Shown in pieces: positions 1 through 8,381 of a stretch of DNA of 64,000 bases. The first letter of the stretch is position 1, and every line of letters begins with the position of its first letter. Under the pieces are notes generated by a model. It was not told the origin of the DNA. It saw only the letters and a program-made list of their open reading frames with translations, and ran no database searches. The DNA is from Geojedonia litorea (lineage in GTDB: Bacteria; Bacteroidota; Bacteroidia; Flavobacteriales; Flavobacteriaceae), in contig NZ_JBHSGP010000014.1 of the NCBI RefSeq assembly GCF_042654525.1, forward strand, positions 434,001-498,000, read 5' to 3'. A program made the position numbers and the translations under genes.

Positions 1-761
1 GTATAGCTCTAGCCTATGCGTTTGGTGCTGTAATATGTTTAAGCCTTAATAGAAAGCAATTATTAATTGCATTGGGAATTATTGTTTTAGGGTATTGGGC
101 CTTATTGTATTTTGGATCAGCCCTTTATCCTTATACTTTAGAACAAAATATAGTTAGAAAGTTGGATTTGCTAGTTTTTGGAGACAAACATATTTATAAT
201 GGTTTTGGTATTCCGTTTGATCCAGAAGGCCTGCTATCAACCATTCCTTCAGTGGCAACGGTAATTTTAGGATATCTTGTTGGCCAATCTATTAGCCAAC
301 ACGCAGAGGTTTTAACAAAAGCAAAAAAACTTTTAGTATTTGGCGTATGCCTATCCTGTTTAGGGTATTTATGGGGATTTATACTCCCAATTAACAAAGC
401 ATTATGGACAAGTTCATATGTTTTGTTCACTGCAGGTTTAGGTACAATATTTTTAGCCCTATTAATCTTCATCATTGATATTAAAGGTCTTTTGACTTGG
501 GCAAAACCCTTTATTCATTTTGGAATGAATCCCTTATTCATTTTTGTTTTTTCCGGTCTTTATGTAAAAACAATGAGTTATTTAATTCATATCCCTGTTC
601 AAAATGAAGAATTATCTGGGTACAAATATTTATATAGCCAAATATTTGTACCAATTGCTGGTAATATGAATGGGTCTTTACTATTTGCCATAACCCATAT
701 TTTAATGTTTTGGCTTATCTGTTTTTTGCTTTTTAAAAACAAAGTCTTTATAAAAATATAA
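1..761 (+). CDS. NagX/MurT-like membrane protein (COG4299/DUF5009), 5' end outside window
   Basis: The reading frame is open from base 3 to the stop at 761, so the N-terminus lies before the window. The visible part (about 252 residues) has roughly seven hydrophobic segments and begins with a helix resembling the RIALxY segment of the heparan-alpha-glucosaminide N-acetyltransferase-like family. Known family members include NagX of GlcNAc utilisation operons and, from memory, the MurNAc transporter MurT of Tannerella forsythia. Followed by a SusC/SusD pair and MurQ, it is best read as an inner-membrane amino-sugar transporter or acetyltransferase. I infer transport of MurNAc or GlcNAc; the family match is firm, the substrate is not. 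Confidence 0.75.
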   Translation, partial: IALAYAFGAVICLSLNRKQLLIALGIIVLGYWALLYFGSALYPYTLEQNIVRKLDLLVFGDKHIYNGFGIPFDPEGLLSTIPSVATVILGYLVGQSISQHAEVLTKAKKLLVFGVCLSCLGYLWGFILPINKALWTSSYVLFTAGLGTIFLALLIFIIDIKGLLTWAKPFIHFGMNPLFIFVFSGLYVKTMSYLIHIPVQNEELSGYKYLYSQIFVPIAGNMNGSLLFAITHILMFWLICFLLFKNKVFIKI

Positions 762-773
762 GTAAAATCCTGC

Positions 774-803
774 AAGTTTCGAGAATATGTGTTAAAGTTT
801 CGA
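774..803. promoter_or_regulatory. Direct repeat upstream of susC, 21-bp period
   Basis: The 9-mer AAGTTTCGA occurs at 774-782 and again at 795-803, exactly two helical turns apart, about 100 bases before the SusC start. A small dyad (ATGCA, six T, TGCAT) follows near 819-834. Direct repeats with this period are the usual geometry for AraC-type or LytTR-type regulators. Which regulator binds is unknown. No convincing -33/-7 promoter was identified in this 138-base gap. Confidence 0.4.
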
Positions 804-899
804 ACTAATTGAACTAAACATGCATTTTTTTGCATAATTTTTACGTGTTTTGTTTTTTTATTTCTATTTTTACGTTGATTAACTTAAATTTTAACCCAT

Positions 900-3800
900 A
901 TGAGAAATTATTATTTTCAATTAATCACCTTGTTAGCGTTATTTTTAGTGCAAAGTTCTTTTGCGCAATCAATAACTATATCGGGTGTAGTTACCGACAA
1001 AGGAAGCGGTATTCCATTGATAGGTGTAAATGTTGCTATTGAAGGTACTTCAAAAGGAGGTGTCACAGACTTTGATGGAAAATATTCGTTTGAAGCAGAA
1101 AACCCTACAGGAAAATCGCTTGTTTTTAGTTTTCTTGGGTTTAAAACTGTTTCTGTTATGTTAACTGGAGAAGATCAAATAGTTAATGTGGCATTAGAAG
1201 AGGATACTACTAGTCTTGACGAAGTCGTTGTAACAGCTTTAGGAATAAAAAGAGAGTCTAAAGCTTTAGGTTACGCACTCACCAAAGTTGACGGTAAGGA
1301 CGTCTCAGAGGTAAAAACCACAAGCGCCATTAACTCTTTACAAGGTAGAATTGCCGGTGTAAATATTTCAACAAGTAGTACAGGTGCTGCTGGCTCAAGT
1401 AGAGTTATTATTCGTGGAGCAAGTTCATTGACAGGAAATAATCAGCCACTTTACGTTGTTGACGGAATTCCCGTAATTAATAATACAAATGGCTCTGTTG
1501 TTGGCCCTACTAATAATGGAACTGGAGACGGTGGTGATGATATATCAACGATCAATCCTGACGATATTGAATCGGTTTCTGTGTTAAAAGGAAGTTCGGC
1601 AGCCGCATTATATGGCTCTTTAGCATCTAATGGGGTTATTATGATAGTTACCAAATCTGGGAAAAACCAGAATACTTTAGGTATAGAGTATTCAAACTCT
1701 TATACGTTTGACAAAATAAATACTGATCTTCAAAATTTACAAACAAAATATGGACAAGGGAATAACAGATTAAAACCTGGATACGAGTACGACGTAAACA
1801 ATAACCCTGTTGAAATTGCAAATCCTCAAAACGCTATTGACGATTCTTTTGTAAGTTCACTACAATCTTGGGGAGATTTAATGGATGGTACACCAGTATA
1901 TAACTGGGATGGTGTAAAAAGACCATACTCGTATACCGGCAATAACCTTGATAAATTTTATGATACAGGAACTACTGCTGTGAATACCATAGCACTATCA
2001 AAAGGAGGTGATGGTTATAGCTACCGTTTTTCTTTTTCTAATTTAGATAACAAGGACATATTTCCAAAAACTACACTAAACAGAAAATCGCTTTCACTTA
2101 ACGCATCGTCACAAATCAACCCCAAATTAACCTCAACCATTAATACAAAATATGTAATTGAAAAAGTGCATAACCGAATTAGTATTGGAGATACTCCAGG
2201 AAATGCAAATACAGTGGCTTATGTATTACCAAGTAGTTTAAATATTTACGATTTAAAACCTGGTTCTAACGAACAAGGCACTGAACTTTTATTTCAGCCT
2301 AGTCAGTTCATTTCTAATCCATATTGGGCAGTTAATAATTTTAATAATGATGACCAGAAAAACAGGTTTACTGCATCTACAACTTTACGTTATGAATTAA
2401 CTGATTGGTTATATGCAACTGGTAGAGCGGGTATTGACACCTATGATTTATCTAGAAGAAATGTGACACCATACGGAACGGCGTATCGTCCTGGTGGTGA
2501 AATGTCTCAAAGCAAATCAACCTACACTTCGGTAGATGCTGATATCATGCTTGGTATAGACAAGGCTATCACTAGCAAAATATCTACAAATTCTATAATT
2601 GGTGCTAATTCAAGAACATCAACATTTGAACAACTAAGTGCGCTTGGTAGAGGCTTTATTGTTATTGGTTTAGAAGATATAAACAATACAACTCTTCCTG
2701 AACCAAGAAACAGCTATTTTAAAACCAAAACTAATTCGATATATGGTTCATTTGAGGTAGACTACGACAAATTCTTATATGTGACGTTTACAGGAAGAAA
2801 TGACTGGTTTTCGACACTTTCATTCCCTGGCAAAAAAACGCCTAATAATGACTTTTATTGGTCCTTAAGTGGTAGTTTATTGTTAAGTGAGGCCTTAAAA
2901 TTACCTAAAGCATTTACCTATACTAAATTAAGAGCTAGTTATGCTCAAGTTGCAGGTGGTGCTAGCAATGCCTATGCTTTAAATTTAGATTATGCAATTA
3001 CCGGGTCTTTTCAAGGGCAATCATTTGGTCAACTAAACGGCAATTCTATCCCTAACCCTAATTTAGTACCCTTTCAAAAAAATGAGCTTGAGTTTGGTTT
3101 AGAAGGTAGATTTTTTAATAATCGTCTAAATTTAGATATCGCTTATTATGAAAATAAAACAACCAATGATATTGTTAGAGCAGCCGCGTCACAATCATCT
3201 GGATTTACCTCTGCAATTCTAAATATTGGTGAATTAGAGAATAAAGGGCTAGAGTTTTTAATTGGTGGTTCTCCTATTAAGAATAATGATTTTTCATGGA
3301 ATGTATCATTCAATCTAGGTTATAACGATAGTAAAATTGTTCATACTGACGATGAAGATACACCAATTAATGTCGATGGCAGTCAAACGCGTTCTAGAAC
3401 CGCTATCATTTCTCATATTGTTGGAGAAAATTATGGTGTTATTTATGGCTCGTCTTATAAAAGAGATGAAGCTGGAAATATTATTTATGACATAAGTGGT
3501 ACAATCCCAAAACCTGTTCAAGGAGAAAATAAAATATTAGGAAAAGGTGTTGCACCTTATACTATGGGCTTATCAAATTCATTCAGCTATAAAAACGTGT
3601 CTCTAGGGTTTTTAATAGATGCAAAATTTGGTGGAAGCGTACATTCTGGAACTAACAGAGAATTAATGTTGAGAGGATTACATAAAAAAACCTTAGAAGG
3701 TCGTGAAAATGGTTTAGTAGTAACCGGAATTGACAATGCAACAGGCGAGCCATTTACTCGAACCGTAGCTCCTGAAAACTTAAGATCATATTATGGTTTT

Positions 3801-4088
3801 ATTGGAGAAGAAAGTGCTGGTATATCTGAAGAGTTCGTTTACAGCACCGATTTCATTAAGTTTAGAGAATTAAGTATTTCATATAGCTTACCAAAAAAGA
3901 TATTGAAAAACCTTTCTATAAATGACTTAAGATTATCCTTAATAGGAAGAAACCTATTCTTCTTATCTAAAGACATTGATAATGTGGATCCAGAAGCCGC
4001 ATTAAATAACCTAAACTCTCAAGGGATTGAAAGATTTGGTATCCCATCAACTAGAAGTTATGGTTTTTCTGTAAATGTTAAATTTTAA
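900..4088 (+). CDS. SusC/RagA family TonB-linked outer membrane protein
   Basis: A 1062-residue TonB-dependent outer-membrane channel that, with its SusD partner, imports oligosaccharides or related nutrients. Residues 1-22 are a signal peptide ending in SSFAQ. A carboxypeptidase-regulatory-like domain (about 24-100, ISGVVTDKGSGIPLIGVNV) is followed by the plug (about 110-225, with GRIAGVNI and PLYVVDGIPV) and then the beta-barrel, which ends in an aromatic-rich strand (VNVKF). Length is typical. The SusD gene starts 12 bases downstream. Placed ahead of symporter, murQ and glycosidase genes, it probably imports peptidoglycan or chitin-type fragments; the substrate is inferred from context only. 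Confidence 0.95.
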   Translation: MRNYYFQLITLLALFLVQSSFAQSITISGVVTDKGSGIPLIGVNVAIEGTSKGGVTDFDGKYSFEAENPTGKSLVFSFLGFKTVSVMLTGEDQIVNVALEEDTTSLDEVVVTALGIKRESKALGYALTKVDGKDVSEVKTTSAINSLQGRIAGVNISTSSTGAAGSSRVIIRGASSLTGNNQPLYVVDGIPVINNTNGSVVGPTNNGTGDGGDDISTINPDDIESVSVLKGSSAAALYGSLASNGVIMIVTKSGKNQNTLGIEYSNSYTFDKINTDLQNLQTKYGQGNNRLKPGYEYDVNNNPVEIANPQNAIDDSFVSSLQSWGDLMDGTPVYNWDGVKRPYSYTGNNLDKFYDTGTTAVNTIALSKGGDGYSYRFSFSNLDNKDIFPKTTLNRKSLSLNASSQINPKLTSTINTKYVIEKVHNRISIGDTPGNANTVAYVLPSSLNIYDLKPGSNEQGTELLFQPSQFISNPYWAVNNFNNDDQKNRFTASTTLRYELTDWLYATGRAGIDTYDLSRRNVTPYGTAYRPGGEMSQSKSTYTSVDADIMLGIDKAITSKISTNSIIGANSRTSTFEQLSALGRGFIVIGLEDINNTTLPEPRNSYFKTKTNSIYGSFEVDYDKFLYVTFTGRNDWFSTLSFPGKKTPNNDFYWSLSGSLLLSEALKLPKAFTYTKLRASYAQVAGGASNAYALNLDYAITGSFQGQSFGQLNGNSIPNPNLVPFQKNELEFGLEGRFFNNRLNLDIAYYENKTTNDIVRAAASQSSGFTSAILNIGELENKGLEFLIGGSPIKNNDFSWNVSFNLGYNDSKIVHTDDEDTPINVDGSQTRSRTAIISHIVGENYGVIYGSSYKRDEAGNIIYDISGTIPKPVQGENKILGKGVAPYTMGLSNSFSYKNVSLGFLIDAKFGGSVHSGTNRELMLRGLHKKTLEGRENGLVVTGIDNATGEPFTRTVAPENLRSYYGFIGEESAGISEEFVYSTDFIKFRELSISYSLPKKILKNLSINDLRLSLIGRNLFFLSKDIDNVDPEAALNNLNSQGIERFGIPSTRSYGFSVNVKF

Positions 4089-4099
4089 AAAAAATTAAA

Positions 4100-5587
4100 A
4101 TGAAAAAAATACTTATTTTACTAGCAATAGCTATAACATTAGGATCTTGCGATCAGGGCTTTGAGGAGCTAAACGTTGACCCTACAAAACCAACACAACT
4201 TGATCCATCAACAAAACTAACCTATATCCAGCTACACACTGGAGGTAGTAATTATGTTGCATATTTGTTTTGGAATGTTATTCATTTAATGCAAAATGTT
4301 CAACACCTCAATAACACTTCTTATATTTCATTTCTTTATAAAGAAGGTAATACTCACTGGCTGTTTGAAGAGCAATTTAAAACAACGGTTAAAAATATAG
4401 TAGATTTAGAAGCTCAATTAGAAGCTAGCAATGCCCCAACTGCCGCTACAGACCTGGCAATAGCCAGAATACAAAAAGTCCTCATATTTAGTAGAATTAC
4501 TGATGCATATGGCGATATCCCATATAGTGAAGCCGGCAAAGGGTTCTTAGAAGGTATTCGTTTTCCCAAATATGACAAGCAGAGTGACATATATTTAAAC
4601 ATGCTAGAAACGTTAGAAAGTTCTGCAACAACACTAGCCGCTGGCTCACAAAGCTCTTACGGTTCTGCAGATCTACTTTTTGCAGGCGACGTAACGAAAT
4701 GGAAGAAATTTGCCAATTCACTTATGTTACGATTAGCAATGCGTATGGTTAAGGTTGATGACGCTGCTGCCAAATCATGGGCAACAAAAGCTATTAATGG
4801 CGGCGTTATGACTAGTAATGCTGATATAGCTTACACAAAGTATGAAAACTCACCAAATGATGGAGGACCTAATGTAAACCCGCTTACAAAATGTTTTACA
4901 TCACGTGCGTCAACTCAGGTCAAAATTTCTAAAACTCTTATGGACTTTATGAAAGACAGAAATGATCCACGTGTGTCTGTGTTATGTTCTACCGTAGATG
5001 GTAATACAGATTTTGCATTACAATTTGGTCAAGACATCAATAACCCTACCAGAGGCACAGCAAATTCAAAACCTAACATTAATATTTTTGGAGGCTCTGG
5101 AATTATTATTTATGATGCGCCATTTTTCTTCCAAACTTATGCCGAAGTTGAATTAATGATAGCTGAAGCTGCTGAACGATGGGGCTTAGCTGGAGGAAAT
5201 GTTGAAGCTCATTATAATGCAGGTGTTACTGCTGCTATGCAATATTTATCAATGTACGGCCATGGTGTTAATATTTCACAAACCCAAATTAATGATTATT
5301 TAGCAGCAAATCCATTTGTTCCTTCACAAGCTTTAAAAATGATAAATGAGCAATATTGGGTTGCTACATTTGGGAATGGTTTAGAAACATTTTCAAACTG
5401 GAAACGTTCTGGATACCCAGTCTTGGTTCCTGCAAATGTTGCTCAAACCCTTACAGGTGGAAAAATTCCACGAAGGTTACCATATCCTGGCTCTGAAAAG
5501 TTAAACAATCCCGACAACGTTCAAGAAGCAATTACTCGACAAGGTGGCGATGGATTATTAACTAGAATGTGGTGGGACAAAGAGTAG
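4100..5587 (+). CDS. SusD/RagB family outer membrane lipoprotein (SusD-like_2 type)
   Basis: A surface lipoprotein of 495 residues that binds substrate and caps the SusC channel. The signal peptide ends in a lipobox (TLGSC, Cys17). The sequence has the features of the SusD-like_2 family: an EELNVDPTKP segment just after the lipid anchor, TPR-like helices in the middle (for example RIQKVLIFSRITDAYGDIPYSEA) and a C-terminal end with GGDGLLTRMWWDKE. It lies 12 bases after susC and is followed by a hairpin terminator, so the two genes form one transcript. Ligand not determinable from sequence. Confidence 0.93.
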   Translation: MKKILILLAIAITLGSCDQGFEELNVDPTKPTQLDPSTKLTYIQLHTGGSNYVAYLFWNVIHLMQNVQHLNNTSYISFLYKEGNTHWLFEEQFKTTVKNIVDLEAQLEASNAPTAATDLAIARIQKVLIFSRITDAYGDIPYSEAGKGFLEGIRFPKYDKQSDIYLNMLETLESSATTLAAGSQSSYGSADLLFAGDVTKWKKFANSLMLRLAMRMVKVDDAAAKSWATKAINGGVMTSNADIAYTKYENSPNDGGPNVNPLTKCFTSRASTQVKISKTLMDFMKDRNDPRVSVLCSTVDGNTDFALQFGQDINNPTRGTANSKPNINIFGGSGIIIYDAPFFFQTYAEVELMIAEAAERWGLAGGNVEAHYNAGVTAAMQYLSMYGHGVNISQTQINDYLAANPFVPSQALKMINEQYWVATFGNGLETFSNWKRSGYPVLVPANVAQTLTGGKIPRRLPYPGSEKLNNPDNVQEAITRQGGDGLLTRMWWDKE

Positions 5588-5689
5588 TATAAAAAAGTAA
5601 GTGATGAATCAGGTTTTTCTTAAACAAGTAAATCGAAGAGCCATTGTCATCATAATTATTTATTGTTTTGTTAATTTGAGTTAGTAGTT

Positions 5690-5730
5690 GGGGTGAGAGA
5701 AATCAATTTATTCCTCTCACCCCTCTTCTT
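5690..5730 (+). terminator. Terminator of the susC-susD transcript
   Basis: GGGGTGAGAG (5690-5699) pairs perfectly with CTCTCACCCC (5714-5723) across a 14-base loop, followed by a T-rich run. It lies about 100 bases after the susD stop and separates the SusCD transcript from the symporter gene. Confidence 0.75.
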
Positions 5731-5864
5731 TAATAAGCCTGTGCTTTTTTAACTAATAAAATAGTAATTAACAATTCTAAACTATAGCAAACCTCGATTA
5801 ATATAATACTGAAAGTGCCATAATTAAATTATTAAATCAGTAACTTTTAATTGCACCCAATAAC

Positions 5865-5902
5865 ATCTACCAATGGCAATTTTAATCACGCCATTTGTAG
5901 AT
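5865..5902. promoter_or_regulatory. Imperfect 13-bp inverted repeat before the symporter gene
   Basis: The arms 5865-5877 (ATCTACCAATGGC) and 5890-5902 (GCCATTTGTAGAT) pair with one mismatch around a 12-base spacer, 94 bases before the symporter start. No T-run follows, so it is more likely an operator or a leader RNA hairpin than a terminator. The binding factor is unknown. Confidence 0.4.
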
Positions 5903-5995
5903 TTAATATTACTCTATTATAAAATTACTAATCTTTTAAAAAAGAGTTGCATTCCAAAAGCCTAGAATCCAAAACCAGATAAAGTAAATAATATA

Positions 5996-7468
5996 ATGAG
6001 CGCAGCACTAATTTTAGTAATCATAGCATCCTATTTTGGAGTATTAATGTTAATATCACATGTAGTTTCTAAAAACACTAGTGACGATTCATTTTATACT
6101 GGAGACAGAAAATCTCCTTGGCAGATTGTGGCATTTGGAATGATAGGTGCCGTACTATCAGGTGTAACATTTGTGTCTATTCCTGGAATGGTAGGCACTA
6201 ATTACTTTTATTACGCACAATTTGTTGTTGGGAATGTGGTAGGCTATGTATTTATAACTTACGTTCTCATTCCCATTTATTATGACTTAAAATTGGTTTC
6301 AATATATTCATATTTAGAAACCAGATTTGGTATTAGGGCTTATAAAACCGGATCATTATTTTTCTTAATATCTCAATCATTTGGCGCCGCATTAAGATTG
6401 TTGCTTGCAGCTAAAATTTTACAATATGCTGTATTTGATGCTTTTGGTGTTCCTTTCTTTATAACTGTACTCATTATCCTCATCCTCATTTGGATTTACA
6501 CGCATAAGTCAGGAATTAAAACCATAGTTTGGACAGATACTTTGCAAACCTTCTTTTTATTGTTGGCTGTAGTAGTAACTATTTATGTAGTAAAAGGCTC
6601 CTTAAATTTAAGTTTAACTGAAACCATTTCTTCTGTAGTTGAACACGAATATTTTAAGGTATTTGATTGGGACTTCAATTCAGGAAACAATTTTTTTAAG
6701 CAATTTATTTCAGGTGTATTAATTGCTGTGGCAATGGTTGGTTTAGATCAAAATATGATGCAAAAAACGCTAACCTGTAAAAACAAAAAAGAGGCTCAAC
6801 AAAATATTTTAGTCTTTAGCTTAATATTAGCAGTTACTCAATTCTTGTTTTTAGGGCTGGGTGTTTTATTATACTTATATGCCGAAAAATTTGGTATTCA
6901 TTTAGATATTGAAAATGGAAAATTTATCAATACAGACACTTTATTCCCTATGTTGTCCTTAAATCACTTTGGAACCATAGCTAGTATTAGCTTTATTTTA
7001 GGAATCACAGCTGCTTCATTTTCAAGTGCCGATTCTGCTATAACAGCACTAACGACGTCCTTTACTCACGATTTTTTAGATATCCAACATAAAAATTCAA
7101 ATGAAAAAAGGAAGTTAAAAAATCGTGTGTTATTTGGGTTTTCAGTAGTCATATTTACAATTATTATGTTGTTTTCTCAAAGTAAAGGCGATGTGATTTC
7201 AACAATATTTAAAGTTGCAGGTTATACCTACGGTCCATTACTTGGGCTTTACCTATTTGGAATTTTTACCAAAATTAAAATACGGGATAAAGCCGTTCCC
7301 TATATATGTGTTCTAATGCCTATAACAACCTACTTCTTAAATGATTTTTTCATTGATTGGTTTAAGTTTGATTTTGGATTCATGAACATCTTTGTTAATG
7401 CATTTTTAACCGTTTTATGCCTAATACTTGTAAAAAACAACAAAACGGTGATTTTGAACAAACAGTAA
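5996..7468 (+). CDS. Sodium:solute symporter (SSS family)
   Basis: A 490-residue inner-membrane protein with about 13 hydrophobic segments, typical of the SSS family (Na+-coupled uptake of sugars, sialic acid, amino acids or vitamins). Characteristic stretches include the N-terminal SDDSFYTGDRKSPWQIVAFG, SQSFGAALRLLLAAKI, and AASFSSADSAITALTTS in the Na+-binding core helix near residue 345. It precedes murQ by 88 bases. I infer that it brings an amino sugar such as MurNAc or GlcNAc, or a product of the neighbouring glycosidases, across the inner membrane. Substrate assignment rests on context only. Confidence 0.9.
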   Translation: MSAALILVIIASYFGVLMLISHVVSKNTSDDSFYTGDRKSPWQIVAFGMIGAVLSGVTFVSIPGMVGTNYFYYAQFVVGNVVGYVFITYVLIPIYYDLKLVSIYSYLETRFGIRAYKTGSLFFLISQSFGAALRLLLAAKILQYAVFDAFGVPFFITVLIILILIWIYTHKSGIKTIVWTDTLQTFFLLLAVVVTIYVVKGSLNLSLTETISSVVEHEYFKVFDWDFNSGNNFFKQFISGVLIAVAMVGLDQNMMQKTLTCKNKKEAQQNILVFSLILAVTQFLFLGLGVLLYLYAEKFGIHLDIENGKFINTDTLFPMLSLNHFGTIASISFILGITAASFSSADSAITALTTSFTHDFLDIQHKNSNEKRKLKNRVLFGFSVVIFTIIMLFSQSKGDVISTIFKVAGYTYGPLLGLYLFGIFTKIKIRDKAVPYICVLMPITTYFLNDFFIDWFKFDFGFMNIFVNAFLTVLCLILVKNNKTVILNKQ

Positions 7469-7556
7469 TTTTAAAAAAACTAAATATAAAACATAACATA
7501 CACTTAAGGTAGTATGACAAAAAAACAAGTCGAAGTAGATAAAATTTTTTCTTAAT

Positions 7557-8381
7557 ATGACAAATAATCTAACAACCGAACAAACTTCAGATTATGATGA
7601 TCTAGAACAAATGAACACATTTGAACTACTTCTAAATATGAACAATGAAGACAAAACTGTTCCTCGTGCAATTGAAAGGGCCATACCTTCAATTGAAAAA
7701 CTCGTGAATATCATTCACGGTAAAATGAAAAATGGCGGGCGTTTATTTTATATAGGTGCAGGCACAAGTGGTCGATTGGGAGTATTAGATGCTTCTGAAT
7801 GCCCTCCTACTTTTGGTGTTCCAGATGATTTGGTTATTGGTTTAATTGCAGGTGGCGATATTGCATTAAGAAAGGCAGTTGAAAATGCCGAAGATGATAC
7901 CGAGTTGGCATGGAAAGACTTACAGAAATACAACATTAATGAAAATGATGTGCTCATTGGCATAGCTGCTTCAGGAACTACACCTTATGTTATTGGCGGA
8001 GTTATAAAAGCAAAAGAACATAATATCATTACAGGCTGTATAACATGCAATGAAAAATCACCTCTATCATTAGAGGTAGACTATGCCATTGAATTAATTG
8101 TTGGGCCAGAGTTTCTCACTGGTAGCACCCGAATGAAAGCTGGAACTGCTCAAAAACTTGCACTAAATATGATATCCACTACCGTTATGATAAAGTTGGG
8201 GAGAGTAAAAGGTAATAAAATGGTTGATATGCAACTTTCAAACAAAAAGCTGGTTAAGAGAGGTGTTAGAATGATAATGTTTGAATTAAATGTTGATGAA
8301 CAAACAGCTACCAATTTGCTGCTTAAATACAAAAGTGTTAGAAATGCAATCGATGGTTTTAATCTAAATACAAATGAATAA
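7557..8381 (+). CDS. murQ: N-acetylmuramic acid 6-phosphate etherase
   Basis: A cytoplasmic lyase that cleaves the D-lactyl ether of MurNAc-6-phosphate, giving GlcNAc-6-phosphate and D-lactate. The 274-residue protein carries a SIS sugar-phosphate fold with the family hallmark GAGTSGRLGVLDASECPP near residues 67-85, including the catalytic Glu of SEC, and a second signature GSTRMKAGTAQKLALNMIS near 190. It is slightly shorter than E. coli MurQ (298) at the C-terminus but otherwise complete. The next gene (GH3) overlaps its end by 8 bases, so the two are co-translated. The kinase that makes its substrate is not in the window. Confidence 0.97.
   Translation: MTNNLTTEQTSDYDDLEQMNTFELLLNMNNEDKTVPRAIERAIPSIEKLVNIIHGKMKNGGRLFYIGAGTSGRLGVLDASECPPTFGVPDDLVIGLIAGGDIALRKAVENAEDDTELAWKDLQKYNINENDVLIGIAASGTTPYVIGGVIKAKEHNIITGCITCNEKSPLSLEVDYAIELIVGPEFLTGSTRMKAGTAQKLALNMISTTVMIKLGRVKGNKMVDMQLSNKKLVKRGVRMIMFELNVDEQTATNLLLKYKSVRNAIDGFNLNTNE

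Larger units (their letters stand above)
5588..5995. other. 408-base intergenic region between susD and the symporter gene
   Basis: No gene is supported here. It contains a terminator hairpin at 5690-5723 and an imperfect inverted repeat at 5865-5902, both listed separately. The rest is AT-rich sequence without a clear TAnnTTTG promoter element. Confidence 0.6.

Noticed and set aside
7514..7555. A 13-codon ORF directly before murQ (MTKKQVEVDKIFS)
   Set aside because: It ends one base before the murQ ATG and could be a leader peptide, but it is short, AT-rich and without any supporting feature. No attenuator structure was seen.
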